Shown here: one piece after another, positions 1 through 10,555 of the stretch | Layout of the letters: every line of letters begins with the position of its first letter | Numbering within the stretch: the first letter of the stretch is position 1 | NCBI RefSeq assembly: GCF_964355755.1 | Contig: NC_092670.1 | Location: 18,227,201-18,291,200, forward strand | Direction: 5' to 3' | Source of the DNA: Antedon mediterranea | Taxonomy: Eukaryota; Echinodermata; Crinoidea; Comatulida; Antedonidae | Length of the DNA: 64,000 nucleotides | The notes under the pieces: model-generated | Database searches by the model: none | Told to the model about the DNA's origin: nothing | The model's input: the letters and a program-made list of their open reading frames with translations, nothing else | Made by a program: the position numbers and the translations under genes

Positions 1-45
1 ATTAAGTAAATATTTTTTGCTTTATTTATTTTACTTTACTAGATA

Positions 46-925
46 TGTTATGCGCGATTTGAACGATTTGCGCAATTTGAAATTGCGCAAAAAAAATCCT
101 TGCGCAATTTGAATTGAAACATGTGTTTCAAATTGCGCAAGCAGCGTATTAAATTGCGCAAGTAATCTGCAAATTGCGCAAGGTTTTTCGACAGATTGTG
201 AAATCATGCACACCCATATTTTTATAGTAATTTCTAAGAATGATTCAAAATTAAAGATAAATATCGCATTTCCTTATTTTAGTAGTGCAAATATTGTTAT
301 AAGTTAGCATACCGTCGAAGAACCGACGAAGGAAAACGAAGCGGTGGTGTTCCACCAGGCGGGCGCGGCGCGGGCGGCCGGCTATACTACTCTAGCCTAG
401 CTAGGGTCTGGACTACTGATACTGACTAGGTTACATGGCCTAGCTTAAACTAATATTAAAAACTTAATTTTTACATTTATTTTGATTTATTTCAAGTTAC
501 AGTGATAATATTATTTAATTGTAATAATAAATGTTATGTATTTATTATACACATGTTATCTTCGCATTTATTATGTTTTATTTTGAGTTATTTAGTTTCC
601 AATAAATTATTATAATACCGATTTTCTGGTAGAATTTTGTTGCGCAATTTGAAAATTTACAGTTCGTTTTCAAATTGCGCAAAGGTGTCATATTGCGCAA
701 GAACTATCTTGCGCAATTTACAAATTGTGCAGCGCAATTTAAAATTGCGCAAAGATTTTCTTGCGCAATTTGAAATTGCGCAAGTTGATTGCGCAATTTG
801 AAATTGCGCAAAAAAATCCTTGTGCAATTTGAAATTGCGCAAGAATTCTTTGCGCAATTTGAAATTGCGCAAGGATTTTTTTGCGCAATTTCAAATTGCG
901 CAAATCGTTCAAATCGCGCATAACA
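46..925. mobile_element. Non-autonomous foldback DNA element with TGCGCAATTTG arrays
   Basis: The two ends are inverted copies of each other: both begin TGTTATGCGCGATTTGAACG reading inward, and the match continues for about 70 bp. GATA lies directly outside both ends (42-45 and 926-929) and looks like a target-site duplication. Each arm is an array of short palindromes built from TTGCGCAATTTG and CAAATTGCGCAA, about 46-181 on the left and 639-925 on the right. The middle (300-420) is a GC-rich patch followed by AT-rich DNA. No transposase is encoded; the short open frames across the arrays are by-products of the repeat. The superfamily is not assigned. Confidence 0.8.
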
Positions 926-929
926 GATA

Positions 930-1316
930 TATTAAAAATACAATACAGTAGGCCCTGTGAAATAGGTCCTGGTTAGTACAGTAGGAGGCGTACATTACTA
1001 CTGCCAGCATAGTAGACCCACACATGGAGGAACAAATATTTATTTTCCTCCATGGTATAGTATAGACCTAGCTAGGCTAAATACTAAGGCCCACCAGGGC
1101 TAGTAGTAGGCCTACTTACTAGGCTACCCCTTTCTGACCTAAATTGACGTTAAACAACTTAAATATGCCTAGCCTAGACAACAAAAATATATAGTATTTA
1201 TCTTATCTGTTTACATGTTAATTTTTCGAAATATTGCACAGAAGAGTGTAGTTAGTGTATTTTAAATATCAAAAACAATCTTTTTACAGTTTGTTGTCTT
1301 TTTTCATTTTCTGTCA
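930..1316. other. Intergenic, CTAG-motif-rich, no gene
   Basis: This stretch lies between the foldback element and the MPLKIP promoter. It is dense in TAGGCCTA and CCTAGCTAGG type motifs and holds no open frame, RNA gene or clear transposon that I can support. Confidence 0.5.
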
Positions 1317-1415
1317 TAGCGCCCCCTTGAGGTTTCTTTAAATGGAGAGGTGGTGCGCACGCGCATTTCAACATAAAGAAAAAGCAAGGCCTCGCGCTGC
1401 GGATCGGAACGGAAG
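1317..1415 (+). promoter_or_regulatory. TATA-less promoter of the MPLKIP-like gene
   Basis: Three recognisable motifs lie within 100 bp. TAGCGCCCCCTTGAGG (1317-1332) resembles the core of a CTCF site. TGCGCACGCGCA (1354-1365) fits the NRF1 consensus exactly. ACGGAAG (about 1409-1415) is an ETS/GABP-type site, followed by AAGATG. There is no TATA box. The block ends about 130 bp before the start codon at 1544, as expected for a broad housekeeping promoter. Site identity is read from consensus only. Confidence 0.6.
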
Positions 1416-1543
1416 AAGATGCTAATTTTAATTTGTTATTATTACTAATATTTATCTATTTTTGTGTTTAAGGCTAGGCCTAGTCAAAAGATTATATAGT
1501 GAATTACGTATAGATTGTGTTTAATAGTTAATATTATTAACAA

Positions 1544-4400
1544 ATGGTCATGAATACTGGTAGGTTCAGGCAACAAAATGTACAAGCTGGTCGTGGTGGG
1601 AACTTTCACGACGGAACGTACAGCGGAGGTCGTCGAGGAGGAGGCCCAACGTGGAGAGGCCAACCTTCTCCTGGTTTTAGATCTCCACCGCCAAGAATGA
1701 TGGGTTCGCCATGGGATTACAGCCCATCGTCGCGAGGTAATAGAGGCAGCCATATGGGGGCTAGGCCTAGCCCGAATCCAAGGTAATAATATATAATTTA
1801 TTAAAACGTAAATAAAGAATAAATAAAAAACAATACAAACAATCATTCATTGAATCAAGTATTTAATCATTTATTTATACTTTTATTATTTAATATTAAC
1901 AATAACATCAACAATTTGTTGGATCCTTCTTTGATTTTAAATGTACTTTCCACAACAAATTATTTTAGTTAGGATGTTATTATACCCGATTTAAACAATT
2001 TGAAATTGCGCAAGGATAGGTATGTCAAGATACGTGACGTCACACACTGTGGGTTTCGTCGCGAAACTCGTTCCTGTTTTTTTCGTCTTCATATAGGTGC
2101 TTGATTTAAAAAATTAATTTAAAATGCTTATTGGCTGAATTTCACTAACCTTTGAACTTGTTTACATAGTGAACAGGTCAAAGTTTATTTTTGTCAAAAA
2201 AACAACATTTTTAGAAAAGCGATCGCGACGTGGTACACAAGTTAATTTTAGCATTGGAAAAACGCATTAATTTTACACATTTCGTAAGTATTGTCTTTTT
2301 CAAAAAATATCCTGTATTTTTCTTTATAATATAAACAGTATTCCTACTTAGTTTGAAGGAAATTGATCGTTAATCAATCACAGTTTAGCCCACAACAAAT
2401 AACCCAACTTCAGAGCTGGGGGTTGAGAATGGATGTTGTTCAATACACTATATTCAATGAATAGTGCATGTTAAAGCAGATTAAAAATGCCATATTTTTT
2501 ATGAAATCGACGTACTATAGCCAGATTTGTGACTAAAATGTCAAATATAAATATTAATTATTATTATTTTATACGATATTTGTTTAGATTCCAATGTAAT
2601 TAATTAGATAATTTAAGATTAAAACGCCATTTGAAATAACTGGTGTGGTTTTGGAAATTGCATATGGCGGTGTACTATTCTGTCATTGGCTGATATATGC
2701 CACGTGACCATAATGGTGGTCTGCCATTGGATGATTTCAATAGTATAAGGAATAATCATCTTTTGTTTTATTTTAACTTTATTTTGCTTTATTTACAGTA
2801 GATATCAGACTTTAATTTCAAGAATCAAGAAATCCAACTATTATTTCAACCATTTGTCTGGTAAGACCATTCTATTAATTCAAAGTAATACAGAATTTTA
2901 TTTAAATGCAATATTTATTTATTGTTTAAACTTGATTTTGTATGTTTTGAAAAATGTTATAGTTATGATTATATTTTATTTTTTTATAGAAATGTCAGGA
3001 ACACATAAAAAAGAGAAGAGAATGCTACCAGTAAAAGTGAAAGGCGATTTATTAACGCAATAAGCAGTACTGTATATAATTGTTTCCTGTATCTTCTGGG
3101 AGGGGGATAAAGTTTTAAATCATTTATTTCTAATTCATCTTGATGTACAGTATAGTTACATGATCTTGCCAATTAACCTGTGTGAAAAAAAATTCAAATG
3201 ATTTTTATGTGTTAAAATATGCTATGTTTATGGTTCAAATATCTATTTTGCGGGAGGGGGGTAACGTTTAAATATAATTTATTTTTAATTCATCTTAATG
3301 TACAGTGTAGATACATGATCTTGTCATTCAACCTGTGTGAATAACAAATTTCAAATGATTTTATGTGTTAAAATATGCTATGTTTATGGTTCCAGTATTT
3401 CTATTATTGGGGAGGGGGTAAAGTTTAAATACATTTTTTTTCTAAATCATCTTGATATACAGATGAATGTATTGTGTTTGATGTTATCAGTTTGATATTC
3501 AACTGGTGTGAAAAAAGAATTAAAAAAGAATTACAAACAAAAAAGTTATGACTTTATATTTTCAGAAGTAAAAGAAAGGTCACAAAATTTTGTATATTTT
3601 GTATATACAATTTATCACCGAATTTGATTATTAAAAGAAATCGTATAAAAAAAAATAGTTGACTGATTTTGTTCATTTAAACTTTGTTGAATTCCATTTT
3701 TTAAATAGAATTATAAAAAAATAGTTTGGTTAAAATCAAATAAATTTGAAATTTTTCTTGACATACCTAGCAAGGAATTTCTTGACGTTTTTTAGACCTA
3801 GGGCCTAGGCCTACACTACAGTACTAATTTATTGTCTTAATAAAGATGATTTATGTTTTTTCGTAGATTTAGAGGGCAGTCTTCAGGTGGTTATAATCAA
3901 CGTAATTCCCCATACGGCTCACCATATTCACCGAACTCATCATTTTCGTCTCCAAACCATCCACACTTTTCACCTCATCGTGGCTATCATCGCACTTCCA
4001 GTCCACGGTATGGGTCCCCTGGCCAAGAAGGACGAGGCAGAGGCAACAAAGGCTATAGCAGGGGAGGATGGAACAAAAATAAGGTTTGGATTCATGATCA
4101 TACGCCTTCAATTCTTTTGGTTAAAAAATCACAGAATTAGAAATTAACTGTAAAGTAAAATATGTATTATTCTTTTTTATTATATATGTTTTTTTTATAG
4201 CAGAGTTAATATATTGCAGTTAATAATATATTATTTTGTATTTGTAGGGTAGGGGAATGAACCGAGGTAATTGGAACGGAGGAGGCGACATCAGTGTTTA
4301 CTTCAGTCCAGAAATGCTTATTAGTCCATGGAAAGAACTTGAACGTCTTCACATCAGCAACACCCAAGAGAACCCATCCAGTAAAGACAACCAAACATAA
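1544..4400 (+). CDS. MPLKIP: M-phase-specific PLK1-interacting protein (MPLKIP/TTDN1-like)
   Basis: Three coding exons: 1544-1782, 3867-4083 and 4248-4400, giving 202 aa (human about 179). Junctions are AAG|GTAATA..TCGTAG|A, AAG|GTTTGG..TTGTAG|G, with phases 2 and 0. Residues 1-165 are low complexity and rich in Gly, Arg, Ser, Pro and Tyr with RGG, SPR and YGSP motifs, so probably disordered and able to bind RNA. The conserved C-terminal core is at about 166-183: DISVYFSPEMLISPWKEL, which matches the YF-P-ML-PW signature of MPLKIP. In humans the protein is nuclear, binds PLK1, and its loss causes non-photosensitive trichothiodystrophy. The exact biochemical role is not settled. The gene is convergent with the CDK12/13 gene. 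The start is the first ATG after the promoter; a second ATG is two codons later. Low complexity makes exon 1 less certain than exon 3. Confidence 0.85.
1980..2018. mobile_element. Remnant of the TGCGCAATTTG foldback element in MPLKIP intron 1
   Basis: About 39 bp repeats the end of the 46-925 element in diverged form: TTATACCCGATTTAAACAAT then TTGAAATTGCGCAAGGAT. It shows that the family has at least one older, decayed copy nearby. Confidence 0.55.
2035..2740. promoter_or_regulatory. Cluster of CRE, E-box and CCAAT motifs in MPLKIP intron 1
   Basis: A CRE palindrome TGACGTCA is at about 2035-2042. Around 2680-2730 there are two ATTGG (CCAAT) motifs flanking an E-box (CCACGTGACC). The cluster could be an internal promoter or enhancer. 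The 2680-2730 part resembles the interior of the foldback element at 61265-61601, which also joins an ATTGG motif to GTGGGTCACATGG, so it may be transposon-derived. Confidence 0.35.
3098..3480. repeat. Three-copy tandem repeat, about 155-bp unit, in MPLKIP intron 1
   Basis: Each unit starts with GGGAGGGGG(G)TAA-GTTTAAAT, runs through TTCATCTTGATGTACAG and CATGATCTTG, and ends with ATGTGTTAAAATATGCTATG and TTTATGGTTC. Units begin near 3098, 3250 and 3410; the third is truncated. Confidence 0.75.
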
Positions 4401-5430
4401 GTGAAGGCATTGGCAGCAAACTGGATGGAAAACTATAAGGATTGCAGAAGACTCAGGAACCTGGAGAGGTCATTTCCAGGTAACTGATTTTGTACATTTT
4501 ATGTACAAGTTACACTCTTGGTAATTTAACTAGGGTTAACATATCCTATGTTACTATTGGAAAATGTTGATCGTGCTAGGTCGTTAAAAGCGCAAAAAAT
4601 GCCATGTGATGTGCATATAAACATACCTCACTGGTATAAACCGGATCTTGAACGGCAATTTAAATCGATAACTATAAAACATTTGTAAGATGACGTACAA
4701 GAATAAGCCCCAATATGTGGGTCGACAAGAGCCAAGTTGTGGATTGTGAAATTATGACTAAAAAGAAGTTGAACATTTTAATACAATATCGGAGACAAGA
4801 GTTGAATAATTACGGAGAAAGGATGGATTCTAAAAATAGGATGCGAACTAACAAATCAAATTATTTTTAAACTGGAAAAAAACCAAACCTTTTCAAATAG
4901 GTGTTTTACTAGGCAACCTGCCGGTCAGGTTTACAGAAAAAAATTTGTTAAAAATGACAATATCCAGACAACTAATTCTGATTGCTTTAGAACGTTTTAT
5001 TTACTTTTGATTTACCTGTCATGTTTTATATAAGTTCCAAAAAGGACAAATTTAAATGGTCTTTAAATAAATTTTTTAAAAGGTAGTTATGAGTAGAATG
5101 TGAAGTTCTAACCAGTGTATATATATCGTTTTATTATCGTCGTCGTTAGTGTCTATATTTACTAAATGATGTTGTCTAATTATCTGATAATTGCGTCATT
5201 TGTAAACTTGTGTGATTTTATACTTAAACTGTCAGTATTATGGTAAGTACAGTACTGTTATTGGTGGTATTTAAAATCTAACTCAAATTAAATAAAACTA
5301 GTTTTAAATAATGCATTTAAAGTAACTGTACATTAAAAAATTATTTTTAAAAATTGGAATTTTAAAATTTGTATAATATGAAATTAAATTGATTTTCGAA
5401 TTTTTCAAATACTGAAATTTCAACAGCAGT
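4401..5430 (+). other. Probable 3' UTR and flank of the MPLKIP-like gene
   Basis: No open frame or repeat is supported here. The first good polyadenylation hexamer after the stop codon is AATAAA at 5066-5071, which would give a 3' UTR of about 670 nt. Transcript end is not otherwise visible. Confidence 0.4.
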
Positions 5431-5432
5431 TT

Positions 5433-5497
5433 CGGTGAGCACTGGTGGATTTTAACCACCGGATGGCAGTCACAAGGACCGTCATCACCGAGTGCTC
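5433..5497. other. Compact element that can fold as a three-way junction
   Basis: Three stems nest without gaps. P1 pairs GAGCACT (5437-5443) with AGTGCTC (5491-5497). P2 pairs GGTGG (5444-5448) with CCACC (5456-5460). P3 pairs GATGGCAGTC (5462-5471) with GACCGTCATC (5477-5486), with one wobble and one mismatch. CGGTGA (5433-5438) can alternatively pair with TCACCG (5485-5490), which would exclude P1. I do not recognise the family: it is not a tRNA, and the hammerhead core is absent. Confidence 0.45.
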
Positions 5498-5770
5498 TTC
5501 TTTCTTTAGAAAATGCCGCCGATCTCACAGTACTGTGAAAAATACCTGGATTCTATTTTTAAAGCCATATTTTTAAAATTCCATTTGGCCTACATTTTGA
5601 ATAAAATTGAATTGGCACTTACAAATAATGTGTTTTTGTCGTTCATTTTATTTTTTAAAAGACTGTACGCTAGCTGTATGATATGGAATGTCATTTATTG
5701 TTATTGTAGTCATCTGATACTGGTCAACGATACATTCCTGCAAAAAAAAAAACAACCGGTTGATTACTGG

Positions 5771-5968
5771 TCATTCACAAACAAATTGGTGTACTATAAG
5801 GCCTAGCGCCTTCCTCCCCCTCTCATTCAAAACTAGTCATTCACATACAAATTGGTGTACTATAAGGCCTAGCGCCTTCCTCCCCCTCTCATTCAAAACT
5901 AGTCATTCACATACAAATTGGTGTACTATAAGGCCTAGCGCCTTCCTCCCCCTCTCATTCAAAATGGT
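5771..5968. repeat. Tandem repeat, three 66-bp units
   Basis: Units start at 5771, 5837 and 5903 and are nearly identical (TCATTCACATACAAATTGGT at the start, CTTCCTCCCCCTCTCATTCA near the end). Because 66 is divisible by three, one frame stays open across all copies. The predicted peptide has no resemblance to a protein family. Confidence 0.9.
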
Positions 5969-6013
5969 TAGGAAAATATAATATGGTAGACAAAACATAG
6001 GGTATACTTTGTG

Positions 6014-6224
6014 TTAGCGCTGTAGCTTGGTGGTTAATGTGCTTGCCTTCCAATCCCAAGGTCCAGGGTTCAATCCTGACCTAGTACCAACTCACAACTC
6101 CGCATCCTAAGCCTCTAATGAGACTTGGTTTATAAGCACAATAAATTATAATAGTTTATCCATCCTGTAATTGGCGACTTACTCGCTGTTGGATGCGTAT
6201 GAAATAAAATAAATTGATAAAAAG
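6014..6224 (+). mobile_element. tRNA-derived SINE
   Basis: The head is tRNA-like, with an A box TAGCTTGGTGG (6023-6033) and a B box GGTTCAATCC (6067-6076) at normal spacing for a polymerase III internal promoter. A non-tRNA body of about 100 bp follows, ending in an A-rich tail (AATAAAATAAATTGATAAA). It cannot be a functional tRNA because acceptor pairing is absent. Confidence 0.8.
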
Positions 6225-7074
6225 TACAATATATTTTACTTTTTTATTAGATGCATTTATGATCAACTACGAGTTGGTACCTTTTGAATTTATCTTTAAA
6301 TTGGGAGAAGACATTTCTCTGCAGCTCTGTGTAGGTTAAAAGTAGCTTGGCTTATACAACATGCATGGTATTTTTCTCATAATAAATTTCATGGATTTCG
6401 ATTTGATCACATGACAGGTTTTGTTTCAGCTGATTTTAGACATCATCATCCTCTAAAGCTTTATTTAATACCATCTTTAATGAGGGTGGCCTATCCAGTT
6501 CCAGTGAAGGAACTGATCATTGAGGTTCCCACTTGGACAAAACGCAAGGATGTAAGCGTGATTCAAGTAACTTCACCAATCATGACGCAATTGATCATCC
6601 GAGTGGTTGCGTGGGAACTAAGCTTTAACGTCGCATTAAAGCAAATTATATAAAAAAAAGTTGATGTTGATATGTATTTCAACCTTTATATTAATAGACC
6701 TACATGGTCATTTATCAGAAACAGCTTTGTTAAACATATTAATGATGTAACCTAGAAAAAGCACTAGGTTCCCTACATGTGGCTTTACAAATTGAAAAAC
6801 AAGTGTCGCATTGTATTGCAATAGAATTGATTTTATTCGTTTCCACAATTTTGTAAATGCACATGTACAATAATACATGGTCTATGTGTACCAAAATTGG
6901 CCGGTTATGGGAATAAGATACAAAATCCTAAATGGACATCTAGGAATGAGATTATATGTCAAACCAGGGAAGAGCGACCGATCAAATCTACACTCCATTC
7001 AAACATCTATGGTAAACAATATAGTATTTGTTTTATCAATCTGGTATGTAAAATAGGGTAAAATAGGACAAATT

Positions 7075-7530
7075 AGGGGTGGGACTATTGCTTAAATTAT
7101 TTTAACATTAACAATGATTTAGTATGTAAAATATGATAAATTAGGGGTTGACTATTGCTTAAATTATTTTAACATTAACAATGATTTAGTATGTAAAATA
7201 GGACAAATTAGGGGTGGAACTAATTGCTTAAATTATTTTAACAGTGATTTTGTATGTAAAATATTATAAATTAAGGGTGTCACTATACTTAAATTACATT
7301 AACAATGAAATGGTACTGTATCCATAAATTAGGGGTGGGACTACACTCAAATTGCATTAATAATGACACTTTACTGTAAATTAGGGATGGGATCACACTT
7401 AAATTAAATTAATGACATTGTACTATAAATTAGGGGTGGGACTTAACTTGAATTACATTAATAATGACACTTGACTGTAAATTAGGGATGGGACTACATT
7501 CAGGGACTGTATTAACAATGATGTGGTCTC
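7075..7530. repeat. Degenerate minisatellite of TAAATTAGGGGTGGGACTA units
   Basis: About eight units each start AGGGGTGGGACTA and contain TTAAATTA-TTAACAATGA. Unit length falls from about 68 bp on the left to about 52 bp on the right, so internal deletions have accumulated directionally. The unit is related to single copies near 22770-22870, 32430-32460 and 47670-47880. Confidence 0.75.
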
Positions 7531-10433
7531 TAAAATCTATAGATTAGTAATAGTAGCCAGACAATGGGACTTGAATTGGCTAACTATTTGAAATCTAGCC
7601 AAATTAGGTTGCAGGACTATACATTTAAAAATTAGCAACAATTTTTCCACAAAAGGGAAAAAATCGTCATAATGTAGACTTTTTTCCAAAATGTAAATGG
7701 TTAAAATATGAATTTGCGAATAATTTTACCTAGTAGAAAACAGTTGTTATGCCAGATCTACTATCTAGATTATTTTTATATTATCTTTTAGTAAACTTTA
7801 AACTGTATTTGTACTAAGCAGCTTTATAAAGCCTAATCCACTGTTTTAATTCCCGAGTAAAACTACCGACCTAGATCCACTTTATGATGGTGGGAAATCA
7901 CTTTTTATTTTTTAAATATTATCATTTTCCTTAGTTGTAAAAAATTCTTTTTAAAAAAATCTGTACTTTCTTAATACACAGTACAGTTGTTTAAGGTTGG
8001 TAGAATTTAAAAAACTAAATTGGAACAATAATTAATATTAATCATCGATTTTAAAGTACAAACATAAAAAAATTTAGAAATTATTGTATTCCAACCTACA
8101 TTTTATAAACCTAGTAATATTAACATTCCATTATTAGCAAATATGAGTTTAAGGATATTAATGTTAATTGGAAATGAAAGAGTTTAAGGACATTTTAATT
8201 TGTATATCATAAAATATGGGTGCATTAAGTGAAACGTAACCTAGATATTTTACAATACTTTTTTATGAGATATTCATTTTGCTTTAGTTTAAAATATCAA
8301 TTCTTATACAACACACAAATCCAGGATTTTTTTAACAGAATAGCACAAAATATATTAATAGTAAATAGAAAGTGGTTTATAATTTCATTTTAGCTGTTAA
8401 AAGGGCGAGTGTGCGGGCCTTGCGCTACATACTGGAATAATAAATTTAAATGTAAACGTAACCTAGTAAGAAATATTTAAAGGGTATAAGAATGAGGGTG
8501 GGGGTGTATTTATTTAATAAAATACGAAGTTAAAATAAACTTATGTATCCTGCACAGAAACACACTATTTTAAAAATGGCTTAAATTTCTACAAAATATA
8601 AATACTTACTGGGTAAATTATGGGTATGAATAGTCAAATAGATGGTGAACTTAGTTGCGAGAATTCGGTCAAAAATTGCATAAACAGTTTGACTCGGGCA
8701 TAAGCCCATTCGGGGGTATATGCTTATTTCAATAAATTGGAACAAATTTCAGTAAAACAATCTATATAGGTATTGACCAAACTAAGTGTTAGTTCTTGGT
8801 TATAATCGAACTAATTCATTTTCCTGCCAAGGATAGGAAGGTAGAAATTACCCATCGTCAGCCTCACATACTACACTTGGCTTATAATTTATCATTTAGA
8901 TAACCTAACTACAACTTACTATCTATTCACCTACCTGCATTCCGTTATCATCTGCTTCAGGACGCTGTCATTTTCTTGTTGATCCAGACTTCTTTCAAAG
9001 GACGTTTTGCAAAATGGTTTAAAAATTATTTTATTCAAGTGAATGACAATTTTTGTTGAAATAATTATACGTCACTGTATCATGGTTTAACTGTAAATTG
9101 CTATAGTATTTGTCTTGTAATGCATTTCAAACGCAATATAGTATATAAGATAGTAGAAATTCAGTTTTTGTCTAAACTGCTCATTTTAAGCATATTTCTG
9201 AAAATCAAACCACTTGTTCTCTATACTTAATTCAATCACGAACCCACACTACGAATATTTCAAGACTAAATGTTCAGTTCAATAGTGTTGTATACAAAAA
9301 AATGAGGAAGGTGAAAAATCCAAGGAGTACCGAACAATACTTGAAAATAAGCAAATCAAAGTAGGCTCTCATAGGGAGTTGTTACTTTTCCTAAAGGTCA
9401 AAGTTCAATCCCCTCCAATCGTAGATCACATATAAAGATTTCAAAATGGGGAGGGGATATGAACCTTGTGGCTTGATATTATTAATCTGTAGAATACTGT
9501 ACATATATTATATTTCTTTTTTGGAAATTTAGGGTGGATACCGTTCACCCGTCACTTGGATCCTCCTATGGTTGCACATATTTTGTCTTTAAAATAATAA
9601 TAATTCATACCAATCAATTCTACAACCACCAAAATCACTATAACCTTCAAAGATGAATTATTTTGTTAAAATATATCTCTGTCTCATCAGCATTTCAATA
9701 TAATCAAGGTAGTTCTGCAAATGCTAATTTCTGATGCACATTTCTCTTTAAAATAACTTACCACAGCGGTTAAATTCTAGATTTCACATCTATTGCATCA
9801 TGGATGTCCTAATAGAATTGTCAAATTCCAGTCCATCAAAAAATAACTTTTGAGTATCAGAAAGCAGACGACTCTTTCTGGCAACTGAGCATCAGCTAAA
9901 ACAGATAATTTTCTGCCGAACAAAAATCTGCATCGCTGCAAAGCAGACATCTGTTTGGCAAACATAGAACATCAATTCAACAGCCAACTATTATATGCGT
10001 CAAGTTTAAATTCTTCCAGTTATAATACCACAAACTTGAGTTCAGTAACGTCCGTTATAAAAATTACATCCATAAGCAGCCACTGGTATCATTTCACAAG
10101 ACCACATCAGTTTCTCAAAGCATTTTAGTGCAAATCCAACCAATTAAAAGACAGTAAAATGTGCAAATCCATTATGTCGCATACAATGTATCCTCGTTAA
10201 TATTCCGGTCATAAAAGCCGCATCACAGACTAATCGTAGAAATTCAAGAAGCTACTGAAATTTGAAAGTTGTTGTTATATATAATATGCAGTAGTTATTT
10301 TTACAGCTTTTGGAACATACAAAAACAATTTTTGTAAAATTATGACTTACTCATTTATACAAAATATTGAAAGTTGTTGAGACAAAGTAGTTTAACTATG
10401 TTTATCTAAGGTTATTTACCCGATCCACTGTCT
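7531..10433. other. Intergenic DNA, nothing recognised
   Basis: This AT-rich stretch has no convincing open frame, splice-supported exon, RNA gene or transposon end on either strand. Only short inverted repeats are visible (for example CGGGCATAAGCCCATTCGGG near 8696). Confidence 0.5.
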
Positions 10434-10555
10434 ACACTATCAAACTTTATGAGACAACAAAATTTGATTTGCGCATATATAAACACGATGATGTCCTGAC
10501 TACCATATTTGGGCACATCACACTTAATTTTGTCAAACTAGTTTGATAGTGTAGC
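10434..10555. mobile_element. MITE, AGCTCTGTCTACACT family (damaged copy)
   Basis: The terminal inverted repeats are recognisable as CACTGTCTACACTATCAAAC on the left and GTTTGATAGTGTAG-CTTAAG on the right. The right end lacks four bases found in other copies and the left end has lost AGCT. The interior GATGATGTCC and CATATTTGGGCACATCACAC is shared with the family. Confidence 0.8.

Noticed and set aside
2992-3063. Short open frame after an acceptor-like TTTTTATAG in MPLKIP intron 1
   Set aside because: The 23-residue peptide resembles nothing and ends at once; including it would break the MPLKIP reading frame.
5433-5497. Hammerhead ribozyme or tRNA-like gene
   Set aside because: Neither the CTGANGA/GAAA core nor A and B boxes are present on either strand; kept only as an unassigned structured element.
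5760-5981. Open frame through the 66-bp tandem repeat
   Set aside because: Open only because the unit length is a multiple of three; no promoter, splice or family support.
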